Positions 27,487 to 38,980 are shown, counted from the stretch's first letter. The stretch: DNA of 64,000 nt from Streptococcus suis (GCF_019856455.1 NZ_CP082205.1:1364001-1428000); one strand, 5' to 3'. Notes: generated from the sequence alone by a model not told the origin. Program-made: numbers and translations.

Positions 27487-28125
27487 GTGAAAAACGATAA
27501 AAAATCTGATATTCCACGCGCTACTGCCAAACGTCTATCCCTCTATTATCGCATTTTTAAACGTTTCTATGCAGGAAATATTGAAAAAGCTAGTTCAAAA
27601 GAAATTGCCGAAGCTATCGGAATCGATTCAGCTACCGTCCGCCGAGATTTTTCCTATTTTGGAGAGCTTGGTCGTCGTGGCTTTGGCTACAATGTCAAAG
27701 AGTTGATGGATTTCTTTGCGGATATTCTAAATGATACCTCCATCACCAATGTTATGCTTGTTGGAGTTGGGAATATGGGGCGGGCCTTACTACACTATCG
27801 CTTCCACGAACGAAATAAAATGAAAATAGTCATGGCTTTTGAAGCAGATGATAATCCAGCTGTTGGAACGACAGATGAAAATATCCCAATCCATGCAATC
27901 TCAGAAATCAAGGAACGTATCAGCGAAGCAAACTCTCAGACAGCCATTCTAACGGTACCCAGCGTCAAGGCACAAGAAGTGACCGATATTCTTGTTGAAG
28001 CTGGTGTTAAGGGAATTCTGAGCTTTTCACCAGTTAACTTGTCTGTCCCAAAAGATGTCGTTGTCCAGTATGTTGATTTGACTAGTGAATTACAGACACT
28101 ACTCTACTTTATGCGAAAAGGATAA
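27487..28125 (+). CDS. rex: Redox-sensing transcriptional repressor Rex, GTG start
   Basis: Rex represses fermentation genes and is released from DNA by NADH. An N-terminal winged helix (about 1-80, [26 protein letters not shown]) precedes a Rossmann NADH domain ([11 protein letters not shown]). The GTG start at 27487 follows AAAGGAG with good spacing. The protein is 212 aa. Targets probably include adh and ldh in this same window. Confidence 0.96.
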   Translation: MKNDKKSDIPRATAKRLSLYYRIFKRFYAGNIEKASSKEIAEAIGIDSATVRRDFSYFGELGRRGFGYNVKELMDFFADILNDTSITNVMLVGVGNMGRALLHYRFHERNKMKIVMAFEADDNPAVGTTDENIPIHAISEIKERISEANSQTAILTVPSVKAQEVTDILVEAGVKGILSFSPVNLSVPKDVVVQYVDLTSELQTLLYFMRKG

Positions 28126-28128
28126 GCA

Positions 28129-28812
28129 ATGAAAAAACCAGTTATTGGTATTTCTGGAAATGAATATAAAACAGGGGATCATACAGAACCCCTGCTTTCT
28201 TATACCCAGACTTGCCTCGTACAAGCTATTGAAGATGCTGGTGGGCTCCCACTCATCCTTCCTGTTACAGAGCCAGATTTGGCAAAATATTATATTCATC
28301 TTATTGACAAACTCATCCTAACAGGAGGACAAAATGTCCAGCCAAGTTACTATCACGAAGAAAGGACTATTGACAGCGATAATTATCTACCAAAGCGTGA
28401 CGAGTTTGAATTGGCCCTCATAAGGGCTGCCCAAGAAAATCAGAAACCTATCTTCGGTATCTGCCGAGGTCTACAGCTCTACAATGTAGCTCAAGGTGGT
28501 AGCCTTCATCAATCAATTTCTGAACATTGGCAAGACATAGACGTCAGTCAAACGATTCAACTGACTCAAAATAGTCCACTTTACGACATATATGGGTCCG
28601 CTCCGAGTGTGAACTCATTTCACCGTCAGGCTATCAAAGACTTAGCGCCTGACTTAGAAATCATTGCACTATCAGATAATCAACAGATTATTGAAGCAGT
28701 TCATTCAGCCTACCCAACTAAATTTTTAGGGGTTCAATGGCATCCTGAACTACTCTACGGTAAACGTGAGATTGAAAAAGACCTCTTCCACTATATTGTC
28801 AATAAACTTTAA
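28129..28812 (+). CDS. Class I glutamine amidotransferase-like (C26) gamma-glutamyl hydrolase
   Basis: The 227-aa protein has the nucleophile elbow FGICRGLQ (Cys) and QWHPEL (His, Glu) of the PuuD/gamma-glutamyl-GABA hydrolase family. The in vivo substrate is unclear. It lies 3 bp after rex and is probably cotranscribed. Its 3' end overlaps the convergent radC by 4 bp. Confidence 0.85.
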   Translation: MKKPVIGISGNEYKTGDHTEPLLSYTQTCLVQAIEDAGGLPLILPVTEPDLAKYYIHLIDKLILTGGQNVQPSYYHEERTIDSDNYLPKRDEFELALIRAAQENQKPIFGICRGLQLYNVAQGGSLHQSISEHWQDIDVSQTIQLTQNSPLYDIYGSAPSVNSFHRQAIKDLAPDLEIIALSDNQQIIEAVHSAYPTKFLGVQWHPELLYGKREIEKDLFHYIVNKL

Positions 28813-29489
28813 AATAACTCACTTTCTTCTCTAAAAGAATAGTAATCCTTATTTCCAACAATTAAATGATCTAATAATACCAGTCCTAGCTTTTCGCAGG
28901 ACTCTTTTAAATTCTCCGTAAATAGCAAATCATTCCTACTAGGTTGTACTGAACCCGACGGGTGGTTGTGAACGATGATAATCGATGTTGCCATACATTT
29001 TACTGCGTAATGCAAAATTTCACGTGGTTCTGCAATACTACGATTAACACTCCCAATAAAAATCGTTTTTTGACTGATAATCTGGTTCTGTGTATTGAGA
29101 TAAAGTGCAACTAGATGCTCCTGCTTCTTATGCCCGATTTCATGAATCATCTTACGTCCCAACTTCTCACTTCCCAAAATTCTCTCATTTAAGAGTAGCT
29201 CTGATTGATTGATACGTTTTCCAAGTTCAATCATAGCCTTAATTTCAATCGCCTTGACGCGCCCAATTCCAGTCAAACTTTGCAATTCTTCAATTGATAG
29301 TTCTCTTAGAGCCGCTAAACTCTCCAAACGATTCAATAATTTATTGGAGAGAATAGAAACAGGTTCTTTTTTTGTCCCAGTTCTAATAAAAATTGCTAGT
29401 AGTTCCTGATTACTGAGACGCTCAGCTCCAACTTCTACTAAACGTTCTCTAGGTAAAATGGCCTCTTCTTTAAATTCAATTTGATACAT
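28809..29489 (-). CDS. radC: RadC family JAMM-type protein
   Basis: The 226-aa protein has an N-terminal helix-hairpin-helix region ([12 protein letters not shown]) and a C-terminal MPN/JAMM metalloprotease-like domain with HNHPSG and a downstream Asp. Despite its name, a direct repair role is not established. It belongs to the late competence regulon of pneumococcus. A perfect ComX box lies 20 bp upstream here. Confidence 0.92.
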   Translation of the reverse strand: MYQIEFKEEAILPRERLVEVGAERLSNQELLAIFIRTGTKKEPVSILSNKLLNRLESLAALRELSIEELQSLTGIGRVKAIEIKAMIELGKRINQSELLLNERILGSEKLGRKMIHEIGHKKQEHLVALYLNTQNQIISQKTIFIGSVNRSIAEPREILHYAVKCMATSIIIVHNHPSGSVQPSRNDLLFTENLKESCEKLGLVLLDHLIVGNKDYYSFREESELF

Positions 29490-29508
29490 AATTTCCTCCT
29501 CACCTATC

Positions 29509-29516
29509 TATTCGTA
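29509..29516 (-). promoter_or_regulatory. ComX (SigX) cin-box upstream of radC
   Basis: On the reverse strand the octamer TACGAATA matches the streptococcal com/cin box exactly. A T-rich tract lies just upstream. It starts 20 bp from the radC ATG, with GGAGG between them. Confidence 0.75.
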
Positions 29517-29602
29517 AAATCTTGCAAAAAAAGAAGCCATATAAAACCAAAGATTATCTCCTCAGTCTTATACCACTTCTTTATACTTAATATATAGATG
29601 TT

Positions 29603-30352
29603 TTATTGTCCATAATCATACTGATTATAACTCTTATTGAAGGAATCTAAAATGTCTTTTGCAGTTTCATTATATGGAGTTGTTGATTCAAGAACTCCTT
29701 TTACAATGATACGTTGCGTCGCATTATAGTCCGTACATGTTACCAACGTAACTTCTGTACGTCCTTCTACATCATCAATGACATAGACACTTTCAGGCGA
29801 AACAATTTCCACACTATCAATAACGTAGGTGTAAACATTGGTCTTGTCAGTAATATAGATTTTCATGCCGTTTTTAGCACGATCAAGCGGTGAAAAGAGA
29901 ACATCTGCCGCACCAGTTACACCAAAAATATGGTGGCTGGCCAACGCATAATTTCCTTTCCCCATCTCTTGGTTTTCCTTCATGGTACCAGCTCCATACA
30001 TGAGCGAAGTATTGAAGACCCCTTTAAAAATAGGAAGGTTGATACCGAGCTCGGGAACCGCAATTCCACCAATTACAGGTAAGCGTTGTGCATCCCACTG
30101 AGCTGCTAAAATAGCCTCTGTAGAAATAGACTGAACCTGATCGAAATCAAATGTTGTTTCAGCCTGTTTATTCTTTTCGATATCCTCTGTCGTAACATTG
30201 CTAATCTGGTATTTATTCGTATTCCAGCCGATAATAAAATTACGGATAGAGGTGTTGAATATCAACGCTAGGGAAATCAGTATCAATACAACTGTTAAAA
30301 GATTGCGCCAAAAAGAACCTTTACGCTTCTTCTTGTTTTCACGTTTTGACAT
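29603..30352 (-). CDS. srtA: Sortase A
   Basis: Membrane transpeptidase that cleaves LPXTG proteins and links them to peptidoglycan. A basic N-terminus and one membrane segment (about 17-40) are followed by the class A catalytic domain. Catalytic His is in ASHHIFG (140/141), Cys206 in TLVTCTD and Arg214 in ATQRIIV. The 249-aa length is normal. It lies 6 bp downstream of gyrA, the standard streptococcal location, and is probably cotranscribed with it. Confidence 0.96.
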   Translation of the reverse strand: MSKRENKKKRKGSFWRNLLTVVLILISLALIFNTSIRNFIIGWNTNKYQISNVTTEDIEKNKQAETTFDFDQVQSISTEAILAAQWDAQRLPVIGGIAVPELGINLPIFKGVFNTSLMYGAGTMKENQEMGKGNYALASHHIFGVTGAADVLFSPLDRAKNGMKIYITDKTNVYTYVIDSVEIVSPESVYVIDDVEGRTEVTLVTCTDYNATQRIIVKGVLESTTPYNETAKDILDSFNKSYNQYDYGQ

Positions 30353-30358
30353 GACTAT

Positions 30359-32803
30359 TTATTCCTTTTCTTCTTTAATTTCGGCAGCATCTACCAAGGC
30401 AAAGGTCATGATTTTCGCTTCATCATCCAAGCGCATCACTTTTACACCCATGGTTGAACGACCAGTTTGAGAGATATTGGCAACACTTGTACGAATAATC
30501 ACACCAGTATCGGTAATAACCATAATATCTTCATCACCAGATACCGTTGTCAAACCTGCCAGAGAACCATTCTTATCAGCAACTTTAAGAGTCTTGATAC
30601 CCTTACCACCACGACCTTTGGTTGGATACTCATTAGCTGGTGTACGTTTACCAAAACCTTTTTCCGTCAATACGAGTACTTCTTGGTCATCAGAAATCAT
30701 AGTAGCGCCAACTAACTGGTCTCCCTCGCGTAAATTGATACCACGAACACCTGTTGCTGTACGGCCCATATTACGAACATCTGTTTCAGTGAAACGTACA
30801 GAATAACCGAACTTAGTCCCCATAATAATGTCTGCTTGGCCATTTGTTAAGAAAACATTGATGAGTTCATCGTCTTCTTTCAAATTCAAAGCTTTCAGAC
30901 CGCTCTGGCGAATATTGGCAAATTCTGACACACTAGTCCGTTTTACAACACCTTGGCGGGTTGCAAAGAAGAGATAGCTATCTGCCTCCTGGTCCTTAGT
31001 TACATTGATAATGGTTTGAATTGCCTCGTTTTCTTCCAATTTAAGCAAATTGACCACTGGCAGTCCCTTGGCTGTCCGACCATATTCAGGAATTTCATAA
31101 CCTTTCAAGCGATAGACACGACCTTTATTGGTGAAGAAGAGCAGGCGGTCATGGGTGCTGGTCGAAACCAATTCACGCACAAAGTCGTCGTCCTTGACAC
31201 CTGTTCCCTGAACACCACGTCCACCACGCTTCTGAGCCTGAAACTCGTCTTGAGCCAAGCGTTTAATATAACCTTGGTTAGACAAGGTTATGAGAACATC
31301 AGCCTCTTCAATCAAGTCTTCATCTTCTAGCGACAAGACCTCACCCACCATAAGCTCTGTACGGCGTGGATCGTCATACTTCCGCTTGACTTCTTCTAAT
31401 TCTTCTCTGATAATCTGAACGACACGTTCTGGCTTGGCCAAAATATCTGCCAAGTCTGCAATCAAGGCTACCAAATCATCATACTCAGACTGAATCTTAT
31501 CGCGTTCCAAGCCTGTCAAACGACGAAGACGCATATCAAGAATGGCCTGACTCTGACGTTCAGAAAGGTCAAATTTCTCCATCAATTCAGCTTGAGCAAT
31601 AGCATCCGTTTCTGAATTACGGATAATACGAATGACTTCATCAATATGGTCAAGAGCAATCAGCAAGCCTTCTAAGATATGAGCACGCGCCTCAGCCTTT
31701 TCTTTATCAAATCGTGTACGACGAGTGACTACTTCTTTTTGGTGTTCAATATAAGACTCTAGAATCTGACGTACAGAAAGGATTTTCGGTACACCATTTT
31801 GGATGGCCAACATGTTGAAACTAAAGTTGGTTTGAAGCTGTGTTTGCTTGAATAGGTTATTCAAAATAACGTTAGCAGAAGCATCACGACGAACTTCGAT
31901 AACAAATCGTACACCCTCACGGTTGGATTCGTCTCGAACAGCAGTGATTCCTTCAATACGTTTTTCTTGGACTAATTTAACAATATGTTCTTGAACCTTG
32001 GACTTATTGACCATATATGGAAACTCTGTAACAACAATGCGTTCACGACCATTTCCATACTCTTCAATCTCTGTACGAGAACGGAGGACTATTGAACCTT
32101 TACCAGTTTCATAAGCACGGTGAATTCCAGATTTCCCCATAACCAAGGCACCTGTCGGAAAATCTGGTCCAGGCAAGACTTCCATAATCTCACGTGTTGT
32201 TACCTCGGGATTGTCCATAACCAGCTTAACTGCCTCGATAGTCTCACCCAAGTTGTGTGGAGGAATGTTGGTAGCCATACCAACGGCGATACCGGTCGTT
32301 CCGTTAACCAGAAGGTTAGGGAAACGAGCAGGTAAAACCTCTGGCTCACGTTCACTCGCGTCATAGTTATCCGCAAAATTTACCGTGTTCTTGTTAATAT
32401 CACGAAGCATTTCAAGCGCAATCTTGCTCATGCGTGCTTCTGTATAACGCTGAGCGGCTGCTCCGTCGCCATCCATGGAACCAAAGTTTCCGTGACCATC
32501 AACTAACATGTGACGATAAGACCACCACTGAGCCATACGTACCATGGCTTCATATATGGCACTATCCCCGTGCGGATGGTATTTACCCATAACATCCCCT
32601 GTGATACGGGCTGATTTTTTATGTGGTTTATCCGGTGTAATTCCTAATTCATTCATCCCATACAAAATACGGCGATGAACCGGCTTGAGACCATCACGTA
32701 CATCAGGCAGAGCACGTGAAACGATAACACTCATCGCATAGTCGATGAAGGATGATTTCATCTCATTGGTCAGATTAACCGTTACTAAGTTTTTATCTTG
32801 CAT
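30359..32803 (-). CDS. gyrA: DNA gyrase subunit A
   Basis: Breakage-reunion subunit of gyrase. Catalytic Tyr120 lies in [10 protein letters not shown]. The quinolone-resistance region [12 protein letters not shown] has Ser81 and Glu85, the susceptible residues. Six C-terminal beta-pinwheel blades follow ([13 protein letters not shown] type, with the GyrA-box-like QKRGGRG near residue 530). The 814-aa length is normal. Confidence 0.98.
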   Translation of the reverse strand: MQDKNLVTVNLTNEMKSSFIDYAMSVIVSRALPDVRDGLKPVHRRILYGMNELGITPDKPHKKSARITGDVMGKYHPHGDSAIYEAMVRMAQWWSYRHMLVDGHGNFGSMDGDGAAAQRYTEARMSKIALEMLRDINKNTVNFADNYDASEREPEVLPARFPNLLVNGTTGIAVGMATNIPPHNLGETIEAVKLVMDNPEVTTREIMEVLPGPDFPTGALVMGKSGIHRAYETGKGSIVLRSRTEIEEYGNGRERIVVTEFPYMVNKSKVQEHIVKLVQEKRIEGITAVRDESNREGVRFVIEVRRDASANVILNNLFKQTQLQTNFSFNMLAIQNGVPKILSVRQILESYIEHQKEVVTRRTRFDKEKAEARAHILEGLLIALDHIDEVIRIIRNSETDAIAQAELMEKFDLSERQSQAILDMRLRRLTGLERDKIQSEYDDLVALIADLADILAKPERVVQIIREELEEVKRKYDDPRRTELMVGEVLSLEDEDLIEEADVLITLSNQGYIKRLAQDEFQAQKRGGRGVQGTGVKDDDFVRELVSTSTHDRLLFFTNKGRVYRLKGYEIPEYGRTAKGLPVVNLLKLEENEAIQTIINVTKDQEADSYLFFATRQGVVKRTSVSEFANIRQSGLKALNLKEDDELINVFLTNGQADIIMGTKFGYSVRFTETDVRNMGRTATGVRGINLREGDQLVGATMISDDQEVLVLTEKGFGKRTPANEYPTKGRGGKGIKTLKVADKNGSLAGLTTVSGDEDIMVITDTGVIIRTSVANISQTGRSTMGVKVMRLDDEAKIMTFALVDAAEIKEEKE

Positions 32804-32835
32804 TATATGCCTCTTTCAACAGTCATTGTGCTTCT

Positions 32836-32844
32836 ATTATACCA
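32836..32844 (-). promoter_or_regulatory. gyrA extended -10 promoter
   Basis: TGG-TATAAT on the reverse strand, 33 bp upstream of the gyrA ATG. No strong -35 is visible. Confidence 0.55.
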
Positions 32845-32879
32845 TATTGGCGAATAAATTTCTTTGTTGGAAACTAGCA

Positions 32880-32937
32880 TGTAAACATTTTCAAAGGCGC
32901 TTTCACAAGTGACAAAAAGCTTAAAACATGCTAGAAT
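32880..32937 (+). promoter_or_regulatory. ldh promoter with cre-like and Rex-like sites
   Basis: GTGACA (32909-32914)-N17-TAGAAT (32932-32937). TGTAAACATTTTCA (32880-32893) matches the CcpA cre consensus at 13 of 14 positions. TTTCACAA (32901-32908), a Rex half-site, abuts the -35. Joint carbon and redox control is plausible. Confidence 0.55.
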
Positions 32938-32955
32938 GTATTATGGTTGGGATGA

Positions 32956-33975
<1,020 letters not shown>

Positions 33976-33988
33976 TTATATAAAATAG

Positions 33989-34020
33989 TAAAAAAGGTGA
34001 GCAATAGCTCGCCTTTTTTA
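33989..34020 (+). terminator. ldh terminator
   Basis: aaaaaaggtgagc-aata-gctcgcctttttt, a 13-bp perfect stem with a T-run. Confidence 0.9.
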
Positions 34021-34126
34021 CCTTCTAATATCATAACGTAACATAGCAATTCCATCTGTGACAGTTGACTCTATAACTCCTCTTCCTTTGAATAGGACAA
34101 TTATTCATTTCCTGTACAGCAAAGAA

Positions 34127-34205
34127 CATGATAAAAAGGTCCGCTGGCCCTTATTCGCTTTCGTATTTTCAAGCTCATGATAAAAAGGTCCACTGGACCT
34201 TTTTA
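34127..34205 (-). repeat. Duplicated terminator unit behind the nucleoside ABC operon
   Basis: The unit catgataaaaaggtcc plus ctgg occurs at 34127-34147 and 34176-34196 (49-bp period). The copy next to the gene is a complete terminator (34182-34191 with 34195-34204, then T-run on the reverse strand). The outer copy is degenerate and can no longer pair fully. This looks like a local duplication. Confidence 0.65.
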
Positions 34206-35156
34206 TTTAGATTTGATATAGTTGATACCGTCTGCTTTAGGAGCGACTGCTTTACCAAAGAAAGCAGACAGAGCAATAACAGTAATCAAATATGGTGCAA
34301 TTTGAAGATAAACCGTTGGAATATCTTTCAATCCTGGTAATTGTCCACCCACTACTGCCAAACTTTGCGAAAGACCGAAGAATAGACTAGCAAGCATAGC
34401 GCCAATTGGATTCCACTTACCGAAAATTACAGCTGCTAGAGCGATGAAACCTGAACCTACGATTGTTGTTGCAGAGAAGTTGATATTCACTGATTGAGCA
34501 CTTACAGCTCCACCAACACCACCAAGGAAACCAGCAATCAACACACCTGCATAACGCATAGCGTAGACATTGATTCCCAAAGTATCCGCTGCTTGCGGAT
34601 GTTCACCTACTGAACGAAGGCGCAAACCGAACTTAGTTTTATAAAGGATGAACCAAGCAAGAAATGCTGTTGCAATAGCTACATAACCCATCAAGCTTGT
34701 ATTTTTGAAGAAAATTTCACCAATGATTGGAATATCTGCCAAGATAGGGAATGAAAATTTACCAAATGATTCAGTAATACTATCAGTTTGACCCTTATTA
34801 TAGATAACCTTGACTAAGAGAACTCCCAATGCTGGAGCCAAAAGGTTCAACACCGTACCTGATACAACATGGTCTGCACGGAAATTAATCGTCGCCATCG
34901 CATGAATAGCGGCAAAGACAACACCAGCAAGACCTCCTACAATAACAGCTAATAATGGAGTAGCATTACCAAATATCCCTGCAAATTCGATATTGAAAAC
35001 AACACCAGCAAAGGCACCGATAACCATGATTCCTTCTAGACCAACGTTTACAATACCACCGCGTTCAGAGAAAACTCCTCCAAGACTGGTAAAGATTAAG
35101 GGTGCTGAATAAATCAACATTTGCGAAATGAGTAAGGCAAGAATTGAAACATTCAT
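34203..35156 (-). CDS. nupQ: Nucleoside ABC transporter permease (YufQ/NupQ type)
   Basis: The 317-aa polytopic protein of the branched-chain/ribose-type permease superfamily has about 8-9 helices and the coupling motif AADTLGINVYAMRYAGVLIAG. It pairs with the next permease. It starts one base after the nupP stop and is the last gene of the nucleoside uptake operon. The symbol is by analogy with lactococcal nup and Bacillus yuf genes. Confidence 0.88.
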   Translation of the reverse strand: MNVSILALLISQMLIYSAPLIFTSLGGVFSERGGIVNVGLEGIMVIGAFAGVVFNIEFAGIFGNATPLLAVIVGGLAGVVFAAIHAMATINFRADHVVSGTVLNLLAPALGVLLVKVIYNKGQTDSITESFGKFSFPILADIPIIGEIFFKNTSLMGYVAIATAFLAWFILYKTKFGLRLRSVGEHPQAADTLGINVYAMRYAGVLIAGFLGGVGGAVSAQSVNINFSATTIVGSGFIALAAVIFGKWNPIGAMLASLFFGLSQSLAVVGGQLPGLKDIPTVYLQIAPYLITVIALSAFFGKAVAPKADGINYIKSK

Positions 35157-35157
35157 C

Positions 35158-36219
35158 TTATTTCGCTCCTTTCGCTTTATTTCTAGATTTTAATAATTGT
35201 TCAAAAATAAATTTCACACCGATAAAGAAAATGATTGATGCCGTAACAACGTTGATCAATTCAGGTGGAATCTGTGCACGTACCATACCTGGGGCACCGA
35301 CAGAAAGAACACCGAATAGAAAGGCAGCCAATGGAATACCTAACGGTGAATTAGAAGCTAAAAGCGCTACTGACATACCATTGAAACCAATATCCAAGTT
35401 ACCGCTTTGGATATAAACGTTTTGGAAAGTACCCAAACCTTGGATAGCTCCCCCAAGACCCGCAAGAGCACCTGAAATAACCATAGATAGAATAATCGTA
35501 CGTTTCGCAGACATACCCGCATAATCCGATGCTGTTGGGTTAAGCCCCACTGAGCGAATCTCAAAACCAAGAGTCGTTTTGGTCAATAGGAACCAAATCA
35601 CAAAAACTGCAATAATGGCAAAGAAAATACCAATATTCATACGTGAGTTATCTGTCAATGCACGGAGCCACTCTGTTTGGTAAGAGGCATTTGCTGACAC
35701 GTTAACTGTCGAGTCTGTATTCTTCATCAAACTATCTGCAAATACATCACGAATGATATAGTTACATGAATAGAGTAAGATGTAGTTCATCATAATCGTA
35801 ACGATAACTTCACTTGTTCCCAAATAGGCACGTAGAATACCTGGAATAGCTCCAGCAATACCGCCTGCCAACATAGCAATCAAGACTGTTCCCAAAATCA
35901 AAACGGGACGTGGTAAGTCAGGATTTGCCAAGGCAAACCATCCAGCAAAAACCCAACCAACATAAGCCTGACCAGACAAACCAACGTTGAAGAAACCTGC
36001 ACGACTAGCTACTGCGAAACCGAGAGCAGTGAAAACAAGTGGTGCCATTGCACGGAAAATTTCACCAATTGATTTGATATTACCAAAAGCTGAATAGAAT
36101 AACTCTTCATACCCCCAAATTGGATCGTAGCCAAAAACAAGCATGACAATCGCTCCAAGTAGGATACCGCTGACCACAGCCATTAATGGAAGGGCCAAAT
36201 TCTTATATTTATTAAGCAT
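35158..36219 (-). CDS. nupP: Nucleoside ABC transporter permease (YufP/NupP type)
   Basis: The 353-aa polytopic permease is longer than its partner. The coupling loop SDYAGMSAKRTIILSMVISG is visible. The ATG at 36219 (MLNKYKNLALP), after GGGAG, is preferred to upstream in-frame starts inside the ATPase gene. It overlaps the ATPase stop by 8 bp, so translation is coupled. Confidence 0.88.
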   Translation of the reverse strand: MLNKYKNLALPLMAVVSGILLGAIVMLVFGYDPIWGYEELFYSAFGNIKSIGEIFRAMAPLVFTALGFAVASRAGFFNVGLSGQAYVGWVFAGWFALANPDLPRPVLILGTVLIAMLAGGIAGAIPGILRAYLGTSEVIVTIMMNYILLYSCNYIIRDVFADSLMKNTDSTVNVSANASYQTEWLRALTDNSRMNIGIFFAIIAVFVIWFLLTKTTLGFEIRSVGLNPTASDYAGMSAKRTIILSMVISGALAGLGGAIQGLGTFQNVYIQSGNLDIGFNGMSVALLASNSPLGIPLAAFLFGVLSVGAPGMVRAQIPPELINVVTASIIFFIGVKFIFEQLLKSRNKAKGAK

Positions 36220-37747
36220 GTTCTTCTCCCTTCTCAATATGTCCACCTGCCATCAAGACACCTAACTCTTGTTTATTGGTCTTAGCAGGTTCAACAATAC
36301 CATGGATGACACCATCATGGATAACAGCAATTCTATCTGATACATCCAAAATTTCATCCAATTCGAAGCTGACAACAAGAACAGCCTTACCCTTATCACG
36401 TTCTGCAATGAGACGTTTACGAATATACTCAATAGCACCAACGTCCAAACCGCGTGTTGGTTGGCTAACAATGAAAAGGTCTGGGTTGCGATCGATTTCA
36501 CGCGCGATAATAGCCTTTTGCTGGTTACCGCCTGAAAGAGCCTTGATTGGGACGAGTTCACTCGCCCCACGAACGTCAAATTCTTCCATTAACGCGCGTG
36601 CTTTTTCATTAATGATATTATAGTTCAAGATACCATTTTTTGAAATCGGTTCTTTATAGTAAGTTTGAAGCGCAAAGTTCTCAGCAACAGTCATCGGAAG
36701 AACGAGTCCATCGCGATGACGATCTTCGGGAACGTGGCTCACTTGCATTTCTGTAATTTTACGTGGAGTTTTACCAACTACTTCCTCACCTTTGATAGTG
36801 ATTGAGCCAGATTTTACCTTACGTAAACCAGTGATTGCCTGAATCAACTCACTTTGACCGTTTCCGTCGATACCGGCAATACCAACAACCTCACCTGCTC
36901 GAACATCAAGCGACAAGCCCTTAACTGCTGGAATACCACGGTTTTCATTGACAACCAAATCCTTAATTGACAAAATGACTTCTTTAGGACTCGCTTCAAC
37001 TTTCTCTGTTTTAAAGGAAACGGAACGTCCAACCATCCACTCAGCCAAATCTTGGTTTGTTGCTCCCTCAACGGCAACTGTTTCGATCGATTTACCTCGA
37101 CGAATAACTGTTACACTATCGGCAACTGCACGAATTTCATCCAATTTGTGCGTAATCAAAATAATAGATTTACCTTCTTCAACCAAGGCTTTCATAATTT
37201 TCAAGAGCTCTGCAATTTCCGCAGGGGTCAATACAGCTGTCGGCTCATCAAAAATTAAAAGGTCTGCTCCACGGTAAAGTGTTTTAAGGATTTCTACACG
37301 TTGCTGTGCACCCACAGAAATATCTGCAACCTTTGCAGTTGGATCAACTTCAAGACCATATTTAGCAGAAAGTTCTTTAATTTCTGCGATAGCTTTTTTA
37401 AGGTCAATCACGCCACCTTTGGTGGTTTCAGAACCAAGAATGATGTTCTCAGCAACTGTGAAAGCATCAACCAACATAAAATGTTGGTGCACCATACCAA
37501 TACCCAATTGGGCTGCTTTGGATGGAGAGTCAATCTTCACGGATTGACCGTTGATAACAATTTCACCGCTTGTAGGTTCCAACAAGCCAGCAAGCATGTT
37601 CATCAGAGTAGATTTACCCGCACCATTCTCACCAAGAAGGGCATGGATTTCACCACGTCTGACATTCAAATTGATGTGGTCATTTGCTACAAATTCACCA
37701 AATATCTTAGTGATATTGCGCATTTCAATGACATAATCCTTAGTCAT
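36212..37747 (-). CDS. nupO: Nucleoside ABC transporter ATP-binding protein (two ATPase domains)
   Basis: A 511-aa fused double ATPase of the sugar/nucleoside (RbsA-like) type. Domain 1 has GENGAGKS, ISVGAQQRVEILK and IFDEPTAVL. Domain 2 has GIDGNGQSE in place of Walker A, LSGGNQQKAIIARE and VSQPTRGLDVG, a usual degeneracy in this family. It energises NupP/NupQ for the lipoprotein-bound nucleoside. It lies 165 bp after the lipoprotein gene, behind stable hairpins. Confidence 0.92.
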   Translation of the reverse strand: MTKDYVIEMRNITKIFGEFVANDHINLNVRRGEIHALLGENGAGKSTLMNMLAGLLEPTSGEIVINGQSVKIDSPSKAAQLGIGMVHQHFMLVDAFTVAENIILGSETTKGGVIDLKKAIAEIKELSAKYGLEVDPTAKVADISVGAQQRVEILKTLYRGADLLIFDEPTAVLTPAEIAELLKIMKALVEEGKSIILITHKLDEIRAVADSVTVIRRGKSIETVAVEGATNQDLAEWMVGRSVSFKTEKVEASPKEVILSIKDLVVNENRGIPAVKGLSLDVRAGEVVGIAGIDGNGQSELIQAITGLRKVKSGSITIKGEEVVGKTPRKITEMQVSHVPEDRHRDGLVLPMTVAENFALQTYYKEPISKNGILNYNIINEKARALMEEFDVRGASELVPIKALSGGNQQKAIIAREIDRNPDLFIVSQPTRGLDVGAIEYIRKRLIAERDKGKAVLVVSFELDEILDVSDRIAVIHDGVIHGIVEPAKTNKQELGVLMAGGHIEKGEEHA

Positions 37748-37810
37748 AATCTATTATCCTTTCTGACTATAGCCTTCTGAAAATTCTTCATCAACTATAC
37801 CATTTTTGTC

Positions 37811-37886
37811 AGTAAAACCTACCATAGCTGATAGGCTTTACTGAGAAAAATCTCAGCCCGAAAACGGCGACCCCGTCGGGTCGCCG
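37811..37886 (-). promoter_or_regulatory. Hairpin cluster between the lipoprotein and ATPase genes
   Basis: There are three stems: CGGCGACCC with GGGTCGCCG (37865-37873 with 37878-37886, perfect), CTGAGA with TCTCAG (37841-37846 with 37851-37856), and agtaaaaccta with taggctttact (37811-37821 with 37832-37842, one G-U). The second and third overlap, so they may alternate. T-runs are weak, so partial termination or mRNA stabilisation of the upstream gene is more likely than full stop. Confidence 0.5.
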
Positions 37887-37912
37887 AATCGGAATTGTCG
37901 AAAAGAAATTCA

Positions 37913-38980
37913 TTAAGGTTTTTCAGGAACTTCTACTTTACCATCCAAGATAGCTTGCTTAGCATCTGCAACTGCTTTAGAAGCATCTTCTGAAAGGTTA
38001 GTTTCTGCCAATTCAACACCTTTATCTTTCAATGAGAATTGAAGTACTTGACCACCAGGGAATTCACCTGCAACAGCTTTAGTTGCAATATCTTTAACTG
38101 AAGTACCAACTTGTTTCAATGTTGAAGCCAATACAAAGTTAGAAGACTTACCATCTTTAGAAGTGTATTCACCTTCTGCTGATTGGTCACGGTCAACACC
38201 GATTACCCAAACTTTATCTGCTTCATTACGAGTTTCATTTTCTGCTTTAGCAGCAGCAAATACACCGTTACCAGTACCACCAGAAGCGTGGAAGATCACG
38301 TCTGCACCTGCAGCATATTGAGCAGCTGCAAGAGTTTGACCTTTAGCAGCATCACCAAATGAACCTGCATAGTCAATTGTAATCTTGATGTCTTTGTTTA
38401 CAGACTTAGCACCCGCAACGAAACCAGCTTCAAAGCGATCGATGATAACACCTTCCATACCACCGATGAAACCTACGTGGTTTGTCTTAGTTGACTTAGC
38501 TGCAGCAACACCAGCAAGATATGATGCTTCATGGTCTGCGAAACCTACGCTGACTACGTTGTCTTGATCTGGAACAACACTATCCACGATTATATAGTGT
38601 GTGTCAGGATTATTTGGCGCAACCTCAGCAATCGCACTCTCCAAGGCAAAACCAATACCGAACACAAGATTGTAACCACCAGCAACAGCTGAATCAAGGT
38701 TTGTGATATAATCTGATTCACTAGCTGATTGGAAGTAATCGTAGCCATTACCTTTAGAAAGACCAGCTGCATTACCCCATTCTTGAAGACCTTCCCATGC
38801 AGATTGGTTGAATGAACGGTCATCAACACCACCAATGTCAGTAACGATAGCAGCTTTCACAGATGTGTCCGCTGATGAAGATGCTTCTGAGCTACTGCTT
38901 TTTGAAGCACGGTTACCACATGCAGCCAAAGATACAGCCGCAACAGCTGCTAGACCAAGTCCAACAAGTTTCTTGTTCAT
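37913..38980 (-). CDS. BMP-family nucleoside-binding lipoprotein
   Basis: The 355-aa substrate-binding protein has the lipobox SLAACG (Cys at about 21) and a Ser-rich linker. The Bmp/PnrA/Med fold motifs VTDIGGVDDRSFNQSAWEGL and GFIGGMEG are present. Relatives bind purine or pyrimidine nucleosides. It heads the transport part of the operon and lies just downstream of cdd. It is the likely receptor for NupOPQ. Confidence 0.92.
   Translation of the reverse strand: MNKKLVGLGLAAVAAVSLAACGNRASKSSSSEASSSADTSVKAAIVTDIGGVDDRSFNQSAWEGLQEWGNAAGLSKGNGYDYFQSASESDYITNLDSAVAGGYNLVFGIGFALESAIAEVAPNNPDTHYIIVDSVVPDQDNVVSVGFADHEASYLAGVAAAKSTKTNHVGFIGGMEGVIIDRFEAGFVAGAKSVNKDIKITIDYAGSFGDAAKGQTLAAAQYAAGADVIFHASGGTGNGVFAAAKAENETRNEADKVWVIGVDRDQSAEGEYTSKDGKSSNFVLASTLKQVGTSVKDIATKAVAGEFPGGQVLQFSLKDKGVELAETNLSEDASKAVADAKQAILDGKVEVPEKP

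Noticed and set aside
29509..30220. A second TATTCGTA octamer inside srtA (near 30212)
   Set aside because: It is within coding sequence, far from any gene start, so it is probably a chance match to the ComX box.
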